NCBI RefSeq assembly: GCF_013366375.1
Contig: NZ_JABWMJ010000002.1
Coordinates: forward strand, 124,001-188,000
Length of the DNA stretch: 64,000 nt
Direction: 5' to 3'
DNA from: Rhizobacter koreensis
Lineage (GTDB): Bacteria; Pseudomonadota; Gammaproteobacteria; Burkholderiales; Burkholderiaceae_C
The notes beneath the pieces are model-generated. The model ran no database searches. It saw only the letters and a list, made by a program, of their open reading frames with translations, and was not told the DNA's origin. A program made the position numbers and the translations under genes. How positions within the stretch are numbered: position 1 is the stretch's first letter; every line of letters starts with the position of its first letter. This document shows positions 36,775 through 46,513 of the stretch, piece by piece.

Positions 36775-37857
36775 TCAGGCATCGACGCGGCGCGCGCTGA
36801 TCGTGTAGCGGAACGCGTCGGCGTCGAGCGCGTCGCAGCGGCCGGCGGCGTCCTCGGCCTGCGGATACATCAGGAACGGCAGCGGCGTGCGGTCGGCCGA
36901 GCCGGGCAGCACCACGTCGTGCGCGCTGTTGAAGCCGACCCAGTTGCCTTCCCACGAGCCGAACAGCGCCTTCCGGACCGGCGCGACCAGCGGATGGCCG
37001 GCGTCGCGAATCCAGTCGCTGGTCTCCTGGCGCATCACCTTGCCGACGTCGGCCGGGTCCATCGCGACCCAGCCGGCATCCTGCAGGAACACCTCGGCGC
37101 GGCAGTGCTGGGCTCCCTGCAGCTTGCTCGACGAGGCGCCGAGCTCGCGGTAGCCGAACGCCGACGGCTCGATGCGGATGCCGTAGACGTCGCGTGCGGC
37201 GACGCCGGCGCCACGACACAGGCAGACGAACATCGCATTGAGGTCGGCGCACTTCCCGCCGAAGTTGCCGGTCTCGAGCATCGCCTTGACGTTGCCGTCG
37301 CCGCAGCCGCGCACCGACGGTTCGCGGTAGGTGTTGGCGACCATCCAGTCGTAGATCTTGCGCACCTTGACGAGGTCGCTGTCGCTGGCATCGACGATCC
37401 GCGCGACCGTCCTGGCGACGACCCCATCGGTCGGCATCAGCGCGGTGGGCTGCTTCCAGCGCGCCACGTCGGCGTCGGCCTTGCCGCGCTGCGCCGCGTC
37501 GGCGACACGGTTGCGTGTCTCGAACCGGCTCACCAGTTCGACGACGGGCACGCTGCCCGGGGCGAACCTCGCGTGCAGCATGCGCACGCCGTTGGCGTCG
37601 CTGGTCACGATCGCCGCCTCGACCGCGTTGGTCGTCCAGCGGTTCTCGCCCGAGCGCTGCCAGCTGCTCTCGATCGACGGCACCGGCAGCCAGACCTGCG
37701 AGCCGCCCTCGGCGCGCGCCAGCTCGATGCGGGTGGTGAGCTCGAAACCGCGCCAGGCGCTCGGCTGCGGGTCGAACCGGCGGTCGGCGGCGTGGCCCAG
37801 GCCGGCCCAGGCGAGGCCGGCCGTGTAAGTCATCCAGTCGCGGCGAGTCAGGCTCAT
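36775..37857 (-). CDS. exported transglutaminase-like protein with Tat-type signal
   Basis: A 360-residue protein. ATG 37857 begins MSLTRRDWMTYTAGLAWAGL, a twin-arginine-like signal ending GHAA, suggesting export in folded form. The papain-like core has Cys in NFGGKCADLNAMFV, His in GAQHCRAEVFL and Asp in WVAMDPADVG. The N-terminal part (GFELTTRIEL) resembles bacterial transglutaminase N-domains. GATAAT (37891-37886, minus) lies 28 bases before the ATG. It is the fourth transglutaminase-fold protein in the window but is not adjacent to ATP-grasp genes. It is likely a periplasmic protease or transferase. Confidence 0.87.
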   Translation of the reverse strand: MSLTRRDWMTYTAGLAWAGLGHAADRRFDPQPSAWRGFELTTRIELARAEGGSQVWLPVPSIESSWQRSGENRWTTNAVEAAIVTSDANGVRMLHARFAPGSVPVVELVSRFETRNRVADAAQRGKADADVARWKQPTALMPTDGVVARTVARIVDASDSDLVKVRKIYDWMVANTYREPSVRGCGDGNVKAMLETGNFGGKCADLNAMFVCLCRGAGVAARDVYGIRIEPSAFGYRELGASSSKLQGAQHCRAEVFLQDAGWVAMDPADVGKVMRQETSDWIRDAGHPLVAPVRKALFGSWEGNWVGFNSAHDVVLPGSADRTPLPFLMYPQAEDAAGRCDALDADAFRYTISARRVDA

Positions 37858-38067
37858 GGCGGTTTTCGTGCGTTGAAAAGCGACGATTATCGCGGCGCAG
37901 CGCCGTGCCGCACGCCGAATGCCGCCAGGCGCGCCCGCGTCGGCCGACCGCTCGTCCTCAGGCGGTAAGGGCATCGCCGGGTTCGGTGCGGCGCGGGACT
38001 ACCATCACCGGTCGACGCGCGGCTCTGGCCCTGCGGCTCGTCCCGCCCCTCCGCCTCCAGGAAGCCG

Positions 38068-38892
38068 ATGCTCGTCAACGACTCCGTTCTCTTTCGCAAC
38101 AACGTGCGCGTCGGCGGCAACGCCGACGGGCCTACCATGGTGTTCGCGCACGGCTTCGGCTGCGATCAGAACATGTGGCGCTTCGTGCAGCCGGCGTTCG
38201 CGACCACGCACCGCACGGTGCTGTTCGACTACGTCGGCTGCGGCAAGTCGGACTTCGCGGCCTTCGATGCGCTGCGCTACGGCTCGCTCGACGGCTATGC
38301 GCACGACCTGCTGGACGTCGCCGACGCGCTCGACCTCGACGGCGCGGCCCTGGTGGCGCATTCGGTCAGCTCGATGATCGGCCTGCTCGCGACGATCCGG
38401 AACCCGGCCCGCTTCTCCAAGCTGGTGATGGTCGCGCCCTCGCCGCGCTACCTGAACGACGGGGCGTACGTCGGCGGCTTCGAGCACGCCGACATCGAGG
38501 GCCTGCTCTCCCTGATGGACCACAACTACATCGGCTGGGCCTCGTACCTGGCGCCGGTGGTCATGGCCAATCCCGAGAACCCGGCGCTCACCCGGGAGCT
38601 CGAGGCAAGCTTCTGCTCGACCGACCCGATCGCCGCGAAGGCGTTCGCGCGCGCCACCTTCTTTTCCGACAACCGCGCCGACCTGCCGAAGGGCCAGGTG
38701 CCGAGTCTCATCCTGCAGGTGCGCGACGACGCGGTGGCGCCGCTTTCCGTCGGCAGCTACATGCGCGAGCACCTGCCGAACAGCGAGCTCGTCGTGCTCG
38801 ACGTGACCGGTCACTGCCCGCACATGAGCCACCCCGAGCCGACGATCGACGCGATCCGCGACTTTTTGGCGCAGGGGAACGGCGCTGAATGA
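38068..38892 (+). CDS. alpha/beta hydrolase of the RsbQ/KAI2/D14 family
   Basis: A 274-residue cytoplasmic hydrolase. The nucleophile is Ser99 in VAHSVSSMIG, the hallmark HSVS motif of RsbQ and plant KAI2/D14 receptors; the acid is Asp220 or Asp221 (LQVRDDAVAP) and the base His249 (TGHCPHMSHPE). In Bacillus, RsbQ works with the PAS domain of phosphatase RsbP, apparently supplying or sensing a small ligand. Here the next gene, overlapping by 8 bases, encodes a PAS-containing histidine kinase. A good AGGAAG site precedes ATG 38068. The ligand is unknown. Confidence 0.9.
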   Translation: MLVNDSVLFRNNVRVGGNADGPTMVFAHGFGCDQNMWRFVQPAFATTHRTVLFDYVGCGKSDFAAFDALRYGSLDGYAHDLLDVADALDLDGAALVAHSVSSMIGLLATIRNPARFSKLVMVAPSPRYLNDGAYVGGFEHADIEGLLSLMDHNYIGWASYLAPVVMANPENPALTRELEASFCSTDPIAAKAFARATFFSDNRADLPKGQVPSLILQVRDDAVAPLSVGSYMREHLPNSELVVLDVTGHCPHMSHPEPTIDAIRDFLAQGNGAE

Positions 38893-40417
38893 CGCCGCCG
38901 CGCTGCACGCCGCGGACCACGCGCCGGTCGGCCTTCTGACGTTCGCCGACGACGGCACGATCCGGCAGGCCAACCGGCGCCTGCACGAGTGGCTCGAGAT
39001 GACCGCCGGCGTGCTCGTCGGCATGCACGTCGACCGCCTGCTCGCGCCGGCGTCGCGTGTGTTCCAGAGCACCCACCTCTTTCCGCTGCTCAAGCTGCAC
39101 GGCCGCGCCGACGAGGTGCACCTGCTGCTGCGCAGCGCGTCGGGGAACGACCTGCCGGTGCTGCTGAGCGCGGCGCGCGAGATCGGCGGCGCCGAGCCGC
39201 TGAACCACTGCGCGGTCATGACGATGCTGCACCGCAAGGAATTCGAAGCCGCGCTGGTCGAGGCGCGGCGCGCCGCCGAAGCGGCGACCGTCGCGAAGGA
39301 CGAGTTCCTCGCGCTCGTGTCTCACGAGCTGCGCACGCCGCTCAGCGCGATCACCGGCTGGACCCGCCTCGCGCGCACCGAAGCCGACCCGGTGCTGCGC
39401 GAGCGCGCGCTCGACACCGTGGCGCGCAACGCGCAGATCCAGGGCCAGCTGATCGAGGACCTGCTCGACGTCTCGCGCATCGTCAGCGGCAAGATGCGCG
39501 TCAGCCCGCGCCCGGTCGAGCTCGCGCCGATCGTCGAGGCGGCGCTCGACACCGCGCGTCCTTCCGCGCTCGCCAAGGGCATCGCCCTGGCCCACGCGCT
39601 CGACGACCGCGCCGGCATCGTCCACGCCGACCCGGCCCGGGTGCAGCAGATCGTCTGGAACCTGATCTCGAACGCCGTCAAATTCACTCCCAAGGGCGGC
39701 CGCGTCGAGGTGCGCCTCTCGCGCGCCGGCTCGCGCGTGCACATCGAGGTGGCGGACGATGGCGCGGGCATCGACCCGGCACACCTGCCGTACCTGTTCG
39801 ACCGCTTCTGGCAGGCCGATGCCACGATCGCGCAGCGCGAGCGAACGGGTCTCGGGCTGGGCCTGTCGATCGTGAAGAGCCTGGTCGAGCTGCACGGCGG
39901 AACGTTGCGTGCCGAGAGCGCCGGCCGCGGTGCGGGGTCGCGGTTCAGCGTCGAGTTCCCGATCGCCGTCAGCGCGGTCGCTGCGCCGCCTGCACGCGCG
40001 CCGACGCCGCCGGTGGCCGCGCCCGCCGCGCTGCCGCTCGCTGCCACCGGGGTCGTCCTCGTCGACGACGACGCCGACACCCGTGGCTTCATGCAGCGCC
40101 TGCTCGAAGGCGCCGGCGCGCGCGTGCGCGCGGCTGCCACCGCCGACGAGGCACTGGCGATGATCCGCACGGAGCCGCCGCAGGTGGTGCTCTCCGACAT
40201 CCACATGGCGGGCAAGGACGGCTACGTCTTCATCCGCGAGCTGCGCGCCGACCGCTCGCTCGCGCACCAGCCGCTCGCCGCGATCGCGCTCACCGGGCTC
40301 GCGCGTCCGCACGAGCGTGTCGAAATCCTGCGCGCGGGCTTCCAGGCGCACCTGGTGAAGCCGGTCGAGCCGGCCGAGCTGATCGCGATGGTGGGCGCGC
40401 TCGCGGCGCGCGGCTGA
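38885..40417 (+). CDS. PAS hybrid sensor histidine kinase with receiver domain
   Basis: A predicted 510-residue cytoplasmic hybrid kinase. The PAS domain (~13-115) begins APVGLLTFADDGTIRQANRR, a linker coil follows, then HisKA with phosphoacceptor His147 (LVSHELRTPLSAI), HATPase_c (NLISNAVKFTP, DDGAGI, GLGLGLSIVKSL) and a C-terminal receiver with Asp438 (VVLSDIHMAGKDG) and the KPVEP lysine. No in-frame ATG/GTG/TTG exists before ATG 38999, yet the PAS fold needs the upstream residues. CTG 38885, with AGGGGA 6 nt upstream, is therefore proposed. It overlaps the RsbQ-like gene. No transmembrane segment is seen. Confidence 0.85.
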   Translation: MNDAAALHAADHAPVGLLTFADDGTIRQANRRLHEWLEMTAGVLVGMHVDRLLAPASRVFQSTHLFPLLKLHGRADEVHLLLRSASGNDLPVLLSAAREIGGAEPLNHCAVMTMLHRKEFEAALVEARRAAEAATVAKDEFLALVSHELRTPLSAITGWTRLARTEADPVLRERALDTVARNAQIQGQLIEDLLDVSRIVSGKMRVSPRPVELAPIVEAALDTARPSALAKGIALAHALDDRAGIVHADPARVQQIVWNLISNAVKFTPKGGRVEVRLSRAGSRVHIEVADDGAGIDPAHLPYLFDRFWQADATIAQRERTGLGLGLSIVKSLVELHGGTLRAESAGRGAGSRFSVEFPIAVSAVAAPPARAPTPPVAAPAALPLAATGVVLVDDDADTRGFMQRLLEGAGARVRAAATADEALAMIRTEPPQVVLSDIHMAGKDGYVFIRELRADRSLAHQPLAAIALTGLARPHERVEILRAGFQAHLVKPVEPAELIAMVGALAARG

Positions 40418-40433
40418 GCCGCCGCGACCGGCG

Positions 40434-41600
40434 TCAGGCCGCGCCGCTCGGCCGGGCGGCGTCGACCGCGCGAGCGGAGGCGGCCGAGCCCCGCAGCGGC
40501 AGGCGCAGCACGAACACGCTGCCGCGGTTCTTGCCGAAGCTGCGCGCCTCGACGCTGCCGCCGTGCAGATCGGCGAACGTCTTGACCATCGCGAGGCCCA
40601 CGCCGAGGCCGCTCGGCGCGGTGTCGCCCTGCGACTGTTCCTCGCGCGTGAAGAGCTCGAAGATGCGAGGCAGCATCTCCGGGGCGATGCCGACGCCGGT
40701 GTCCTCGACGCGGATCGCGACCGAGGTCGCCTCGACGGTGGGCGACACCACGATGCGGCCGCCCGCCGGCGTGTACTTGATCGCGTTGCTCAGCAGGTTC
40801 TGCATCATCTGCTGGAGCCGCTGCGGGTCGGCGTCGATCACGATCTCGCCCGCAGGCAGCACCAGCTTGAGGTCGAGCCCGCGGTCGAGAGCCGCCTGGC
40901 GCTCGTCGTTCACGGCCGCCGCGAGCGCCGCGTTCACGACCACCGGCTCGAGCTTGAGGCTCATCGTGGCCACTGCCGCCTGCGACGCCTGATACAGATC
41001 GTCGAGGTGGCGCGTCAGCACGCCCATCTGGCGCTTGAGCACCTCGCCGACCTTCTCGATGACCGCCGGTTCGCGCGAGACGTCCAGCAGGTGGATCGCC
41101 GCCGAGATCGGCGCCAGCGGGTTGCGCAGCTCGTGGATCATCGAGACGATGAACTCGGTGCGGCGCCGCAGGTCGGCCGAGAGCTGCTCGACCTCGTTCT
41201 CGAGGGTCTTGGTGCGGGTGCGCCAGTCGCTGCGGTCGCGCAGGATCTTGCAATAGCCGACCGGGCTGCCGTCGTTGTCGAGCACCGCCTGCAGCACGCC
41301 GCTGCCCCAGAACCGGCTGCCGTCCTTGCGGATGTGCCAGCGATCGTCCTCGGAGCGCCCGCTCGCCGTGGCGACGGCGATCTCCTGGCGATCGAGACCG
41401 AGGCGCACGTCCTCCTCGACGAAGAGGCTCGAGAAGTCGCGCCCGATCGCCTCGTCGGCGGCGTAGCCGAACATCCGCGCGGCGGCGCCGAGCCAGCCCT
41501 CGATGCGGCCGTCGACGTCGATGCGGATCACGGCGTAGTCGTGCGACTGCGTGAACACCGTGAGCAGAACGTCGGCGTCCGTACGGGATGTTCCGGTCAT
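40434..41600 (-). CDS. PAS-domain sensor histidine kinase
   Basis: A 388-residue soluble kinase. The PAS/PAC domain spans ~15-130 (YAVIRIDVDGRIEGWLGAA, then RKDGSRFWGSGVLQAV) and a short coiled segment (~130-150) follows. HisKA has His156 (SMIHELRNPLAPIS); HATPase_c spans ~240-372 with NLLSNAIKYTPAGG, EDTGVGI and GVGLAMVKTFADLHGG. There is no receiver domain, but a receiver-only gene is divergently encoded 77 bases away and is its likely partner. The ATG is preceded at exactly 6 nt by TAGATT. It is convergent with the RsbQ-linked kinase (16 bases between stops) and may be a paralogue. Confidence 0.88.
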   Translation of the reverse strand: MTGTSRTDADVLLTVFTQSHDYAVIRIDVDGRIEGWLGAAARMFGYAADEAIGRDFSSLFVEEDVRLGLDRQEIAVATASGRSEDDRWHIRKDGSRFWGSGVLQAVLDNDGSPVGYCKILRDRSDWRTRTKTLENEVEQLSADLRRRTEFIVSMIHELRNPLAPISAAIHLLDVSREPAVIEKVGEVLKRQMGVLTRHLDDLYQASQAAVATMSLKLEPVVVNAALAAAVNDERQAALDRGLDLKLVLPAGEIVIDADPQRLQQMMQNLLSNAIKYTPAGGRIVVSPTVEATSVAIRVEDTGVGIAPEMLPRIFELFTREEQSQGDTAPSGLGVGLAMVKTFADLHGGSVEARSFGKNRGSVFVLRLPLRGSAASARAVDAARPSGAA

Positions 41601-41606
41601 GGCGGG

Positions 41607-41612
41607 AATCTA
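41607..41612 (-). promoter_or_regulatory. -10-like hexamer 6 nt before the PAS kinase ATG
   Basis: TAGATT on the minus strand matches four of six consensus bases, with only CCCGCC between it and the ATG. This is the same geometry as at comEC, map and the NUDIX gene. Confidence 0.3.
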
Positions 41613-41677
41613 CCTCACGGCCATGCCGCGCAGGCGCGCGGCTTGCCTTTGGATCACGCATTCGGAAGGTGATCGAG

Positions 41678-42124
41678 GTGACGGGGCAACCAGGCAACAG
41701 GCAGGACCGCGACGCGGCCGTGACCGGCGCACGTCCCGACGCGGTCCACATCCTGCTGGTCGACCGCGAAACCGACACGCTCGAGCTGCTCGGCATGAGC
41801 CTGCGCGTATCGGGCTTCCGCGTCAGCACGGCGTCGAGCGCCGAGGCGGCCCGCGCGCAGATCCACGCCGACGTTCCCGACGTCGTGCTGCTCGACTTGC
41901 CCATCGAGCCCGAGCCCGCCGAACTCGAGGTCGCGCGCCAGCTGCGTGCCGAGCCCGAGACCGCCGGCGTCAAGGTGGTTCTGCACACTTCGCTACCCGA
42001 GGCGGCGGTCAGCCAGCGTTTCGGCGCCTACGACGCGTTCGTGCGCAAACCCGCGCCGGTCGAGCAGATCGTGGAGACGGTGGACGCCGCGCTGCACGGC
42101 GGCGACTCACACTGCCGAAGCTGA
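41678..42124 (+). CDS. single-domain response regulator (receiver only)
   Basis: A predicted 148-residue receiver domain without an output domain. Visible positions: acidic pocket Asp29 and Glu31 (LLVDRETD), phosphoacceptor Asp73 (VVLLDLPIE), Ser/Thr switch in VVLHTS and the conserved Lys in FVRKPAPVEQ. The loop after Asp73 is unusual (PIEPEPAELE rather than M-P-x-x-D-G). Start choice: GTG 41678, with GGAAGG 8 nt upstream; GTG 41669 is an alternative. It is divergent from the PAS kinase that lacks a receiver, which is its likely phosphodonor (inference). Confidence 0.78.
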   Translation: MTGQPGNRQDRDAAVTGARPDAVHILLVDRETDTLELLGMSLRVSGFRVSTASSAEAARAQIHADVPDVVLLDLPIEPEPAELEVARQLRAEPETAGVKVVLHTSLPEAAVSQRFGAYDAFVRKPAPVEQIVETVDAALHGGDSHCRS

Positions 42125-42263
42125 GTCCGGGGGTCGGCTGCACCCGCGACGCTCGGGATCCGCCGCCGGAACCTCGATCGAGTCAGCCTGCGCAACGATG
42201 GCGCAGCGCGCGCTCGCCGGCCGTCGCGCCGGTGCCCAGGTCGTACCGAAGCCGCGGGACCGC

Positions 42264-45200
42264 TCAGCCGACCCGGCGCCGCGCGTTCTCGAACATCCGC
42301 AGCCAGGGGCTCGGCGCGTCGCGCGCCCCCGAGGTCCAGCTCAGCTGCACGTTGCGGAACACGCGTTCGGGGTGCGGCATCACGGCGGTGAAGCGGCCGT
42401 CGGCGGTCGTCACCGCGGCGAGCCCGCCGGGGCTGCCGTTCGGGTTCGCCGGGTAGGCCTCGGTGGGCTGGCCGTGGTGGTCGACGAAGCGCAGCGCCGC
42501 CTGCACCCGCGCGGCGTCGCCGCGCTGCGAAAAGTCGGCGAAGCCCTCGCCGTGCGCGGTCGCGATCGGCAGGCGGCTGCCGGCGAGGCCGCCGAAGAAG
42601 ATCGACGGCGACGCCAGCACCTCCACCAGGCTGACGCGCGCCTCGAACTGCTCGCTCCGGTTACGGGTGAAGCGCGGCCAGGCGTCGGCACCGGGGATCA
42701 TCGAGGCGAGCGCAGCCAGCATCTGGCAGCCGTTGCAGATGCCGAGCGCGAACGTGTCCGGGCGGCCGAAATAGCCCGCGAACTGGTCCGCGAGGCGCGG
42801 ATCGAACAGGATCGAGCGCGCCCAGCCCTCGCCGGCACCGAGCGTGTCGCCATAGCTGAACCCGCCGCACGCGATGAAGCCCTGGAACATGTCGAGCCGT
42901 GCCCGGCCGGCCTGCAGGTCGCTCATGTGGACGTCGAAGGTCTCGAAGCCGGCGCGATCCATCGCGTACGCGACCTCGACGTGGCTGTTGACGCCCTGCT
43001 CGCGCAGGATCGCGACCTTGGGGCGCCGTCCGCCGGGCATGGGCGCCGCGAGCGGCGGCGCGTCGGCGTCCTGCACCTGGCCGTCGACCACGACGTGCAC
43101 GTGCAGCCCGGGGTCGTCGGGCCGGCCCGCCACCGCGTGCTCGGCGTCGGCGCACGCCGGGTTGTCGCGCAGCCGCGCAATGCGCCAGCTCACCTCGTCC
43201 CAGGCCCGATGCAGATCGACGAGCGGTGCGCTGAACACCGGCTTGGCGTCGCGCCAGACCTCGACCACGCCGCGCGGGTTGGTCTTGCCGATGGCGTGGC
43301 TGTGGCGGCTGAGGCCATGCTTGCGCAGCGTCTGCATGACCTCGTCGCGGCGCGCGGTCGGCACCTGCAGCACGACGCCGAGCTCCTCGTTGAAGAGAGC
43401 GCGCAGGGTCAGCTCGTCGCGGCGGGCGCTGACCTGTCCGGCCCAGTTCTTCGAGTCGCCGTATTCGGCGCGGCTGTCTGCGATGCCGTCGCTCTCGGTG
43501 ACCAGCAGGTCGACATTGAGGCTGACGCCGAGATGCCCGGCGAACGCCATCTCGCAGACCGCCGCCCAGAGCCCGCCGTCGCTGCGGTCGTGGTACGCGA
43601 GCACCAATCCGGCACTGCGCAGCTCGTTGACGGCAGCGACCAGCGCCTTCAGCGGCGCCGCGTCGTCGAGGTCGGGCACCGTCGCCCCGCCGACCTGACC
43701 GAGCACCTGCGCGAGCATCGACCCGCCCATCCGCATGCGGCCCGCGCCGAGGTCGATCAGCACCAGCGTCGTGTCGCCGGGCAGCAGCTGCGGGGTCAGC
43801 GTCGGCCGCACATCGGCCAGCGTCGCGAAGGCGGTGACGACGAGGCTCACCGGCGCCGTGACCTGGCGCGCGGCGCCGGAGTCGTCCTTCCAGCGCGTGC
43901 GCATCGAGAGGCTGTCCTTGCCGACCGGCACGCTGATGCCGAGCGCCGGGCAGAGCTCCATGCCGACCGCGCGCACCGTGTCGTAGAGCGCGGCGTCGTC
44001 GCCGGGCGCCGCCGGGTCGTCGCTGCACGCAGCCATCCAGTTGCAGCTCAGCTTGACCCGCTCGAGCTCGATGGGCGCGGCGAGAAGGTTGGTGATCGCC
44101 TCGCCGACCGCCATGCGGCCGGACGCCGGCGCGTCCAGCGCGGCGACCGGCGCGCGCTCGCCGAGCGCCATCGCTTCGCCGCGAAAGCCGCTGAAGTCGG
44201 CGAGCGTGACGGCGCAGTCGGCGACCGGCACCTGCCAGGGCCCGACCATCGGGTCGCGGTGCGACAGGCCGCCGACGGTGCGATCGCCGATCGTGATGAG
44301 GAAGCGCTTGCTCGCGACGGTGGGGTGACGCAGCACGTCGAACGCGACGCGCGCCAGCTTGACGCCGGTGAGGTCGAACGCGGGCACGTCGACGGCGAGC
44401 CGGCGGACGTCGCGCGTCATCTTCGGCGGCTTGCCGAGCAGCACGTCCATCGGCATGTCGATGACGCGGCCGCTGTCGCTGGCTCCCTCGGACGCGACCT
44501 GCGCGGCGGCGCGCTCGGCCGCCGGTGTGCCGGTGCCGTCGACGCCCGCCGCGACGCCGATGTCGATGTCGCCGAGGACGAGTTCACGTTCGTCGGTCGC
44601 GACGCCGACCACCGCGTAAGGGCAGCGCTCGCGCACGCACATGGCGTCGAACAGCGGCAGCGACTCGGGCGCCACCGCCATCACGTAGCGCTCCTGGCTC
44701 TCGTTGCACCAGATCTCCTTCGGCGCGAGGCCGCGCTCCTGGACCGGCACGCGGCGCAGGTCGAAGCGCGCACCGCGCCCGGCGCCGTCGACGAGCTCGG
44801 GAAACGCGTTCGAGAGGCCGCCGGCGCCGACGTCGTGAATCGCGAGGATCGGGTTCGACTCGCCGAGCGCGGCGCAATGATTGATGACCTCCTGGGCGCG
44901 CCGCTCGATCTCGGGGTTGCCGCGCTGCACCGAGTCGAAGTCGAGCTCGGCGGCGTTCGCGCCCGCCGCCATCGAACTCGCCGCGCCGCCGCCCATGCCG
45001 ATCCGCATGCCGGGCCCACCGAGCTGGATCAGCAGGGTACCGGCCGGGAACTCGAGCTTCTTCGTCTGCGACGCCGCGATCGAGCCGAGCCCGCCCGCGA
45101 TCATGATCGGCTTGTGGTAGCCGCGGCGCTTGCCGCCGACGTCCTGCTCGTAGACGCGAAAGTAGCCGGCGAGATTGGGGCGGCCGAACTCGTTGTTGAA

Positions 45201-46403
45201 CGCGGCGCCGCCGAGCGGGCCGTCGATCATGATCTGCAGCGGGCTCGCGATGTGCCCCGGGCGGCCATAGGCGCCCTGCTCCCACGGCTCCGGCCGCTCC
45301 GGTCCGCTCAGCGCCGGGAACTCGGCGAGCGCCGGCAGGTGCAGGTTCGACACGCTGAAGCCCGTGAGCCCCGCCTTCGGACGCGAGCCGCGGCCGGTCG
45401 CGCCCTCGTCGCGGATCTCGCCGCCGGCACCGGTCGACGCACCCGGAAACGGCGAGATCGCCGTCGGGTGGTTGTGCGTCTCGACCTTCATCAGCACGTG
45501 CACGGTCTCGCGCCGTGCGGCGTAGACCGGCGCGTTGGTGTAACCCTCGGGCAGCCAGCGCTCGACCTCACCGCCTTCCATCACCGACGCGTTGTCGCTG
45601 TAGGCGACCACCGTGTGCTGCGGGGCGAGCCGGTGCGTGTGGCGGATCATCTCGAACATCGAGTGGTCCTGGGCCTGGCCGTCGATCACGAAGCGGGCGT
45701 TGAAGATCTTGTGCCGGCAGTGCTCGCTGTTGGCCTGCGCGAACATCATCAGCTCGACGTCGCTCGGGTTGCGGCCGAGGCCCTGGAACGCCTGCACCAG
45801 GTAGTCGATCTCGTCGCCGGAGAGCGCGAGCCCGAAGTGCACGTTGGCGTCGTGCAGCGCGGCGGCGCCGGCGCCGAGCACGTCGACGTGCGCGACCGGT
45901 GCGGCTTCCGGCTCGTCGAAGATCCGCCGCGCGTCGTCGCGAGCGCCGAACACGCTCTCGGTCATGCGATCGTGCAGGCGCGCCGCGAGCGCGTTCCAGG
46001 CCTCGCCCGAGAGCGTCGGCGTGCCGCCGAGCAGGCCGCGCGCGAGCACCACGCGGTACTCGGTGACGCGTTCGATCCGGTTGGCCGCGATGCCGCAGTT
46101 GTGCGCGATGTCGGTCGCCTTCGATGCCCACGGCGAGAGCGTGCCGACGCGCGGCGCCACGACGACCAGCGTGCCTTCGGCCGCGCCGGCGTAGGGCTCG
46201 CCGTAGCGCAGCAGCGCCCCGAGACGATCGCGCGTCGCGGCGTCGAGCGGCCCGGCGCTGCGCACCCAGTGCACGTGGCGCGCGTGGATGGCCTCGATGC
46301 GGCGGTCGATCGCGCGCAGCGATTCGACGAGCGCCTGGGCGCGGAAGGCGGAGAGCGCGTTGCCCCCCTCATAGGTCGCCAAGTACCAGTCGGTCAGGGT
46401 CAC
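42264..46403 (-). CDS. purL: phosphoribosylformylglycinamidine synthase (PurL, large type)
   Basis: A 1379-residue enzyme of de novo purine synthesis converting FGAR to FGAM with ATP and glutamine. The N-terminal and linker domains are followed by two AIRS-like halves ([58 protein letters not shown]) and a C-terminal class I amidotransferase. The latter has nucleophile Cys1223 ([10 protein letters not shown]) and [10 protein letters not shown]; the acid-base pair lies near HPERVFR. It is somewhat longer than the usual ~1300 residues, mostly through loops. The start is GTG 46403. It is divergent from map. Confidence 0.96.
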   Translation of the reverse strand: MTLTDWYLATYEGGNALSAFRAQALVESLRAIDRRIEAIHARHVHWVRSAGPLDAATRDRLGALLRYGEPYAGAAEGTLVVVAPRVGTLSPWASKATDIAHNCGIAANRIERVTEYRVVLARGLLGGTPTLSGEAWNALAARLHDRMTESVFGARDDARRIFDEPEAAPVAHVDVLGAGAAALHDANVHFGLALSGDEIDYLVQAFQGLGRNPSDVELMMFAQANSEHCRHKIFNARFVIDGQAQDHSMFEMIRHTHRLAPQHTVVAYSDNASVMEGGEVERWLPEGYTNAPVYAARRETVHVLMKVETHNHPTAISPFPGASTGAGGEIRDEGATGRGSRPKAGLTGFSVSNLHLPALAEFPALSGPERPEPWEQGAYGRPGHIASPLQIMIDGPLGGAAFNNEFGRPNLAGYFRVYEQDVGGKRRGYHKPIMIAGGLGSIAASQTKKLEFPAGTLLIQLGGPGMRIGMGGGAASSMAAGANAAELDFDSVQRGNPEIERRAQEVINHCAALGESNPILAIHDVGAGGLSNAFPELVDGAGRGARFDLRRVPVQERGLAPKEIWCNESQERYVMAVAPESLPLFDAMCVRERCPYAVVGVATDERELVLGDIDIGVAAGVDGTGTPAAERAAAQVASEGASDSGRVIDMPMDVLLGKPPKMTRDVRRLAVDVPAFDLTGVKLARVAFDVLRHPTVASKRFLITIGDRTVGGLSHRDPMVGPWQVPVADCAVTLADFSGFRGEAMALGERAPVAALDAPASGRMAVGEAITNLLAAPIELERVKLSCNWMAACSDDPAAPGDDAALYDTVRAVGMELCPALGISVPVGKDSLSMRTRWKDDSGAARQVTAPVSLVVTAFATLADVRPTLTPQLLPGDTTLVLIDLGAGRMRMGGSMLAQVLGQVGGATVPDLDDAAPLKALVAAVNELRSAGLVLAYHDRSDGGLWAAVCEMAFAGHLGVSLNVDLLVTESDGIADSRAEYGDSKNWAGQVSARRDELTLRALFNEELGVVLQVPTARRDEVMQTLRKHGLSRHSHAIGKTNPRGVVEVWRDAKPVFSAPLVDLHRAWDEVSWRIARLRDNPACADAEHAVAGRPDDPGLHVHVVVDGQVQDADAPPLAAPMPGGRRPKVAILREQGVNSHVEVAYAMDRAGFETFDVHMSDLQAGRARLDMFQGFIACGGFSYGDTLGAGEGWARSILFDPRLADQFAGYFGRPDTFALGICNGCQMLAALASMIPGADAWPRFTRNRSEQFEARVSLVEVLASPSIFFGGLAGSRLPIATAHGEGFADFSQRGDAARVQAALRFVDHHGQPTEAYPANPNGSPGGLAAVTTADGRFTAVMPHPERVFRNVQLSWTSGARDAPSPWLRMFENARRRVG

Positions 46404-46501
46404 GCGTGCGGCTCGCAGGTCGGGCGGGAGCGGTTCGCGCGGCGTGCGCCGCCGACCGTACCGTCCCCTGGGACAAACCCGCGATTCTAGGGGCCCGATG
46501 C

Positions 46502-46507
46502 GATAAT
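46502..46507 (+). promoter_or_regulatory. extended -10-like element 6 nt before the map ATG
   Basis: GATAAT preceded by TGC (a TG-n extended -10) ends 6 bases before the ATG. With usual spacing, transcription would start at or next to the A of ATG, and no Shine-Dalgarno is present. A leaderless map mRNA is therefore likely (inference). Confidence 0.45.
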
Positions 46508-46513
46508 CCCCGG

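Noticed and set aside
41946..46490. Very long open frame on the plus strand opposite purL
   Set aside because: It is antisense to the intact, motif-rich purL and has Arg/His/Ala-rich composition typical of shadow frames in very GC-rich DNA; no domain is recognisable.
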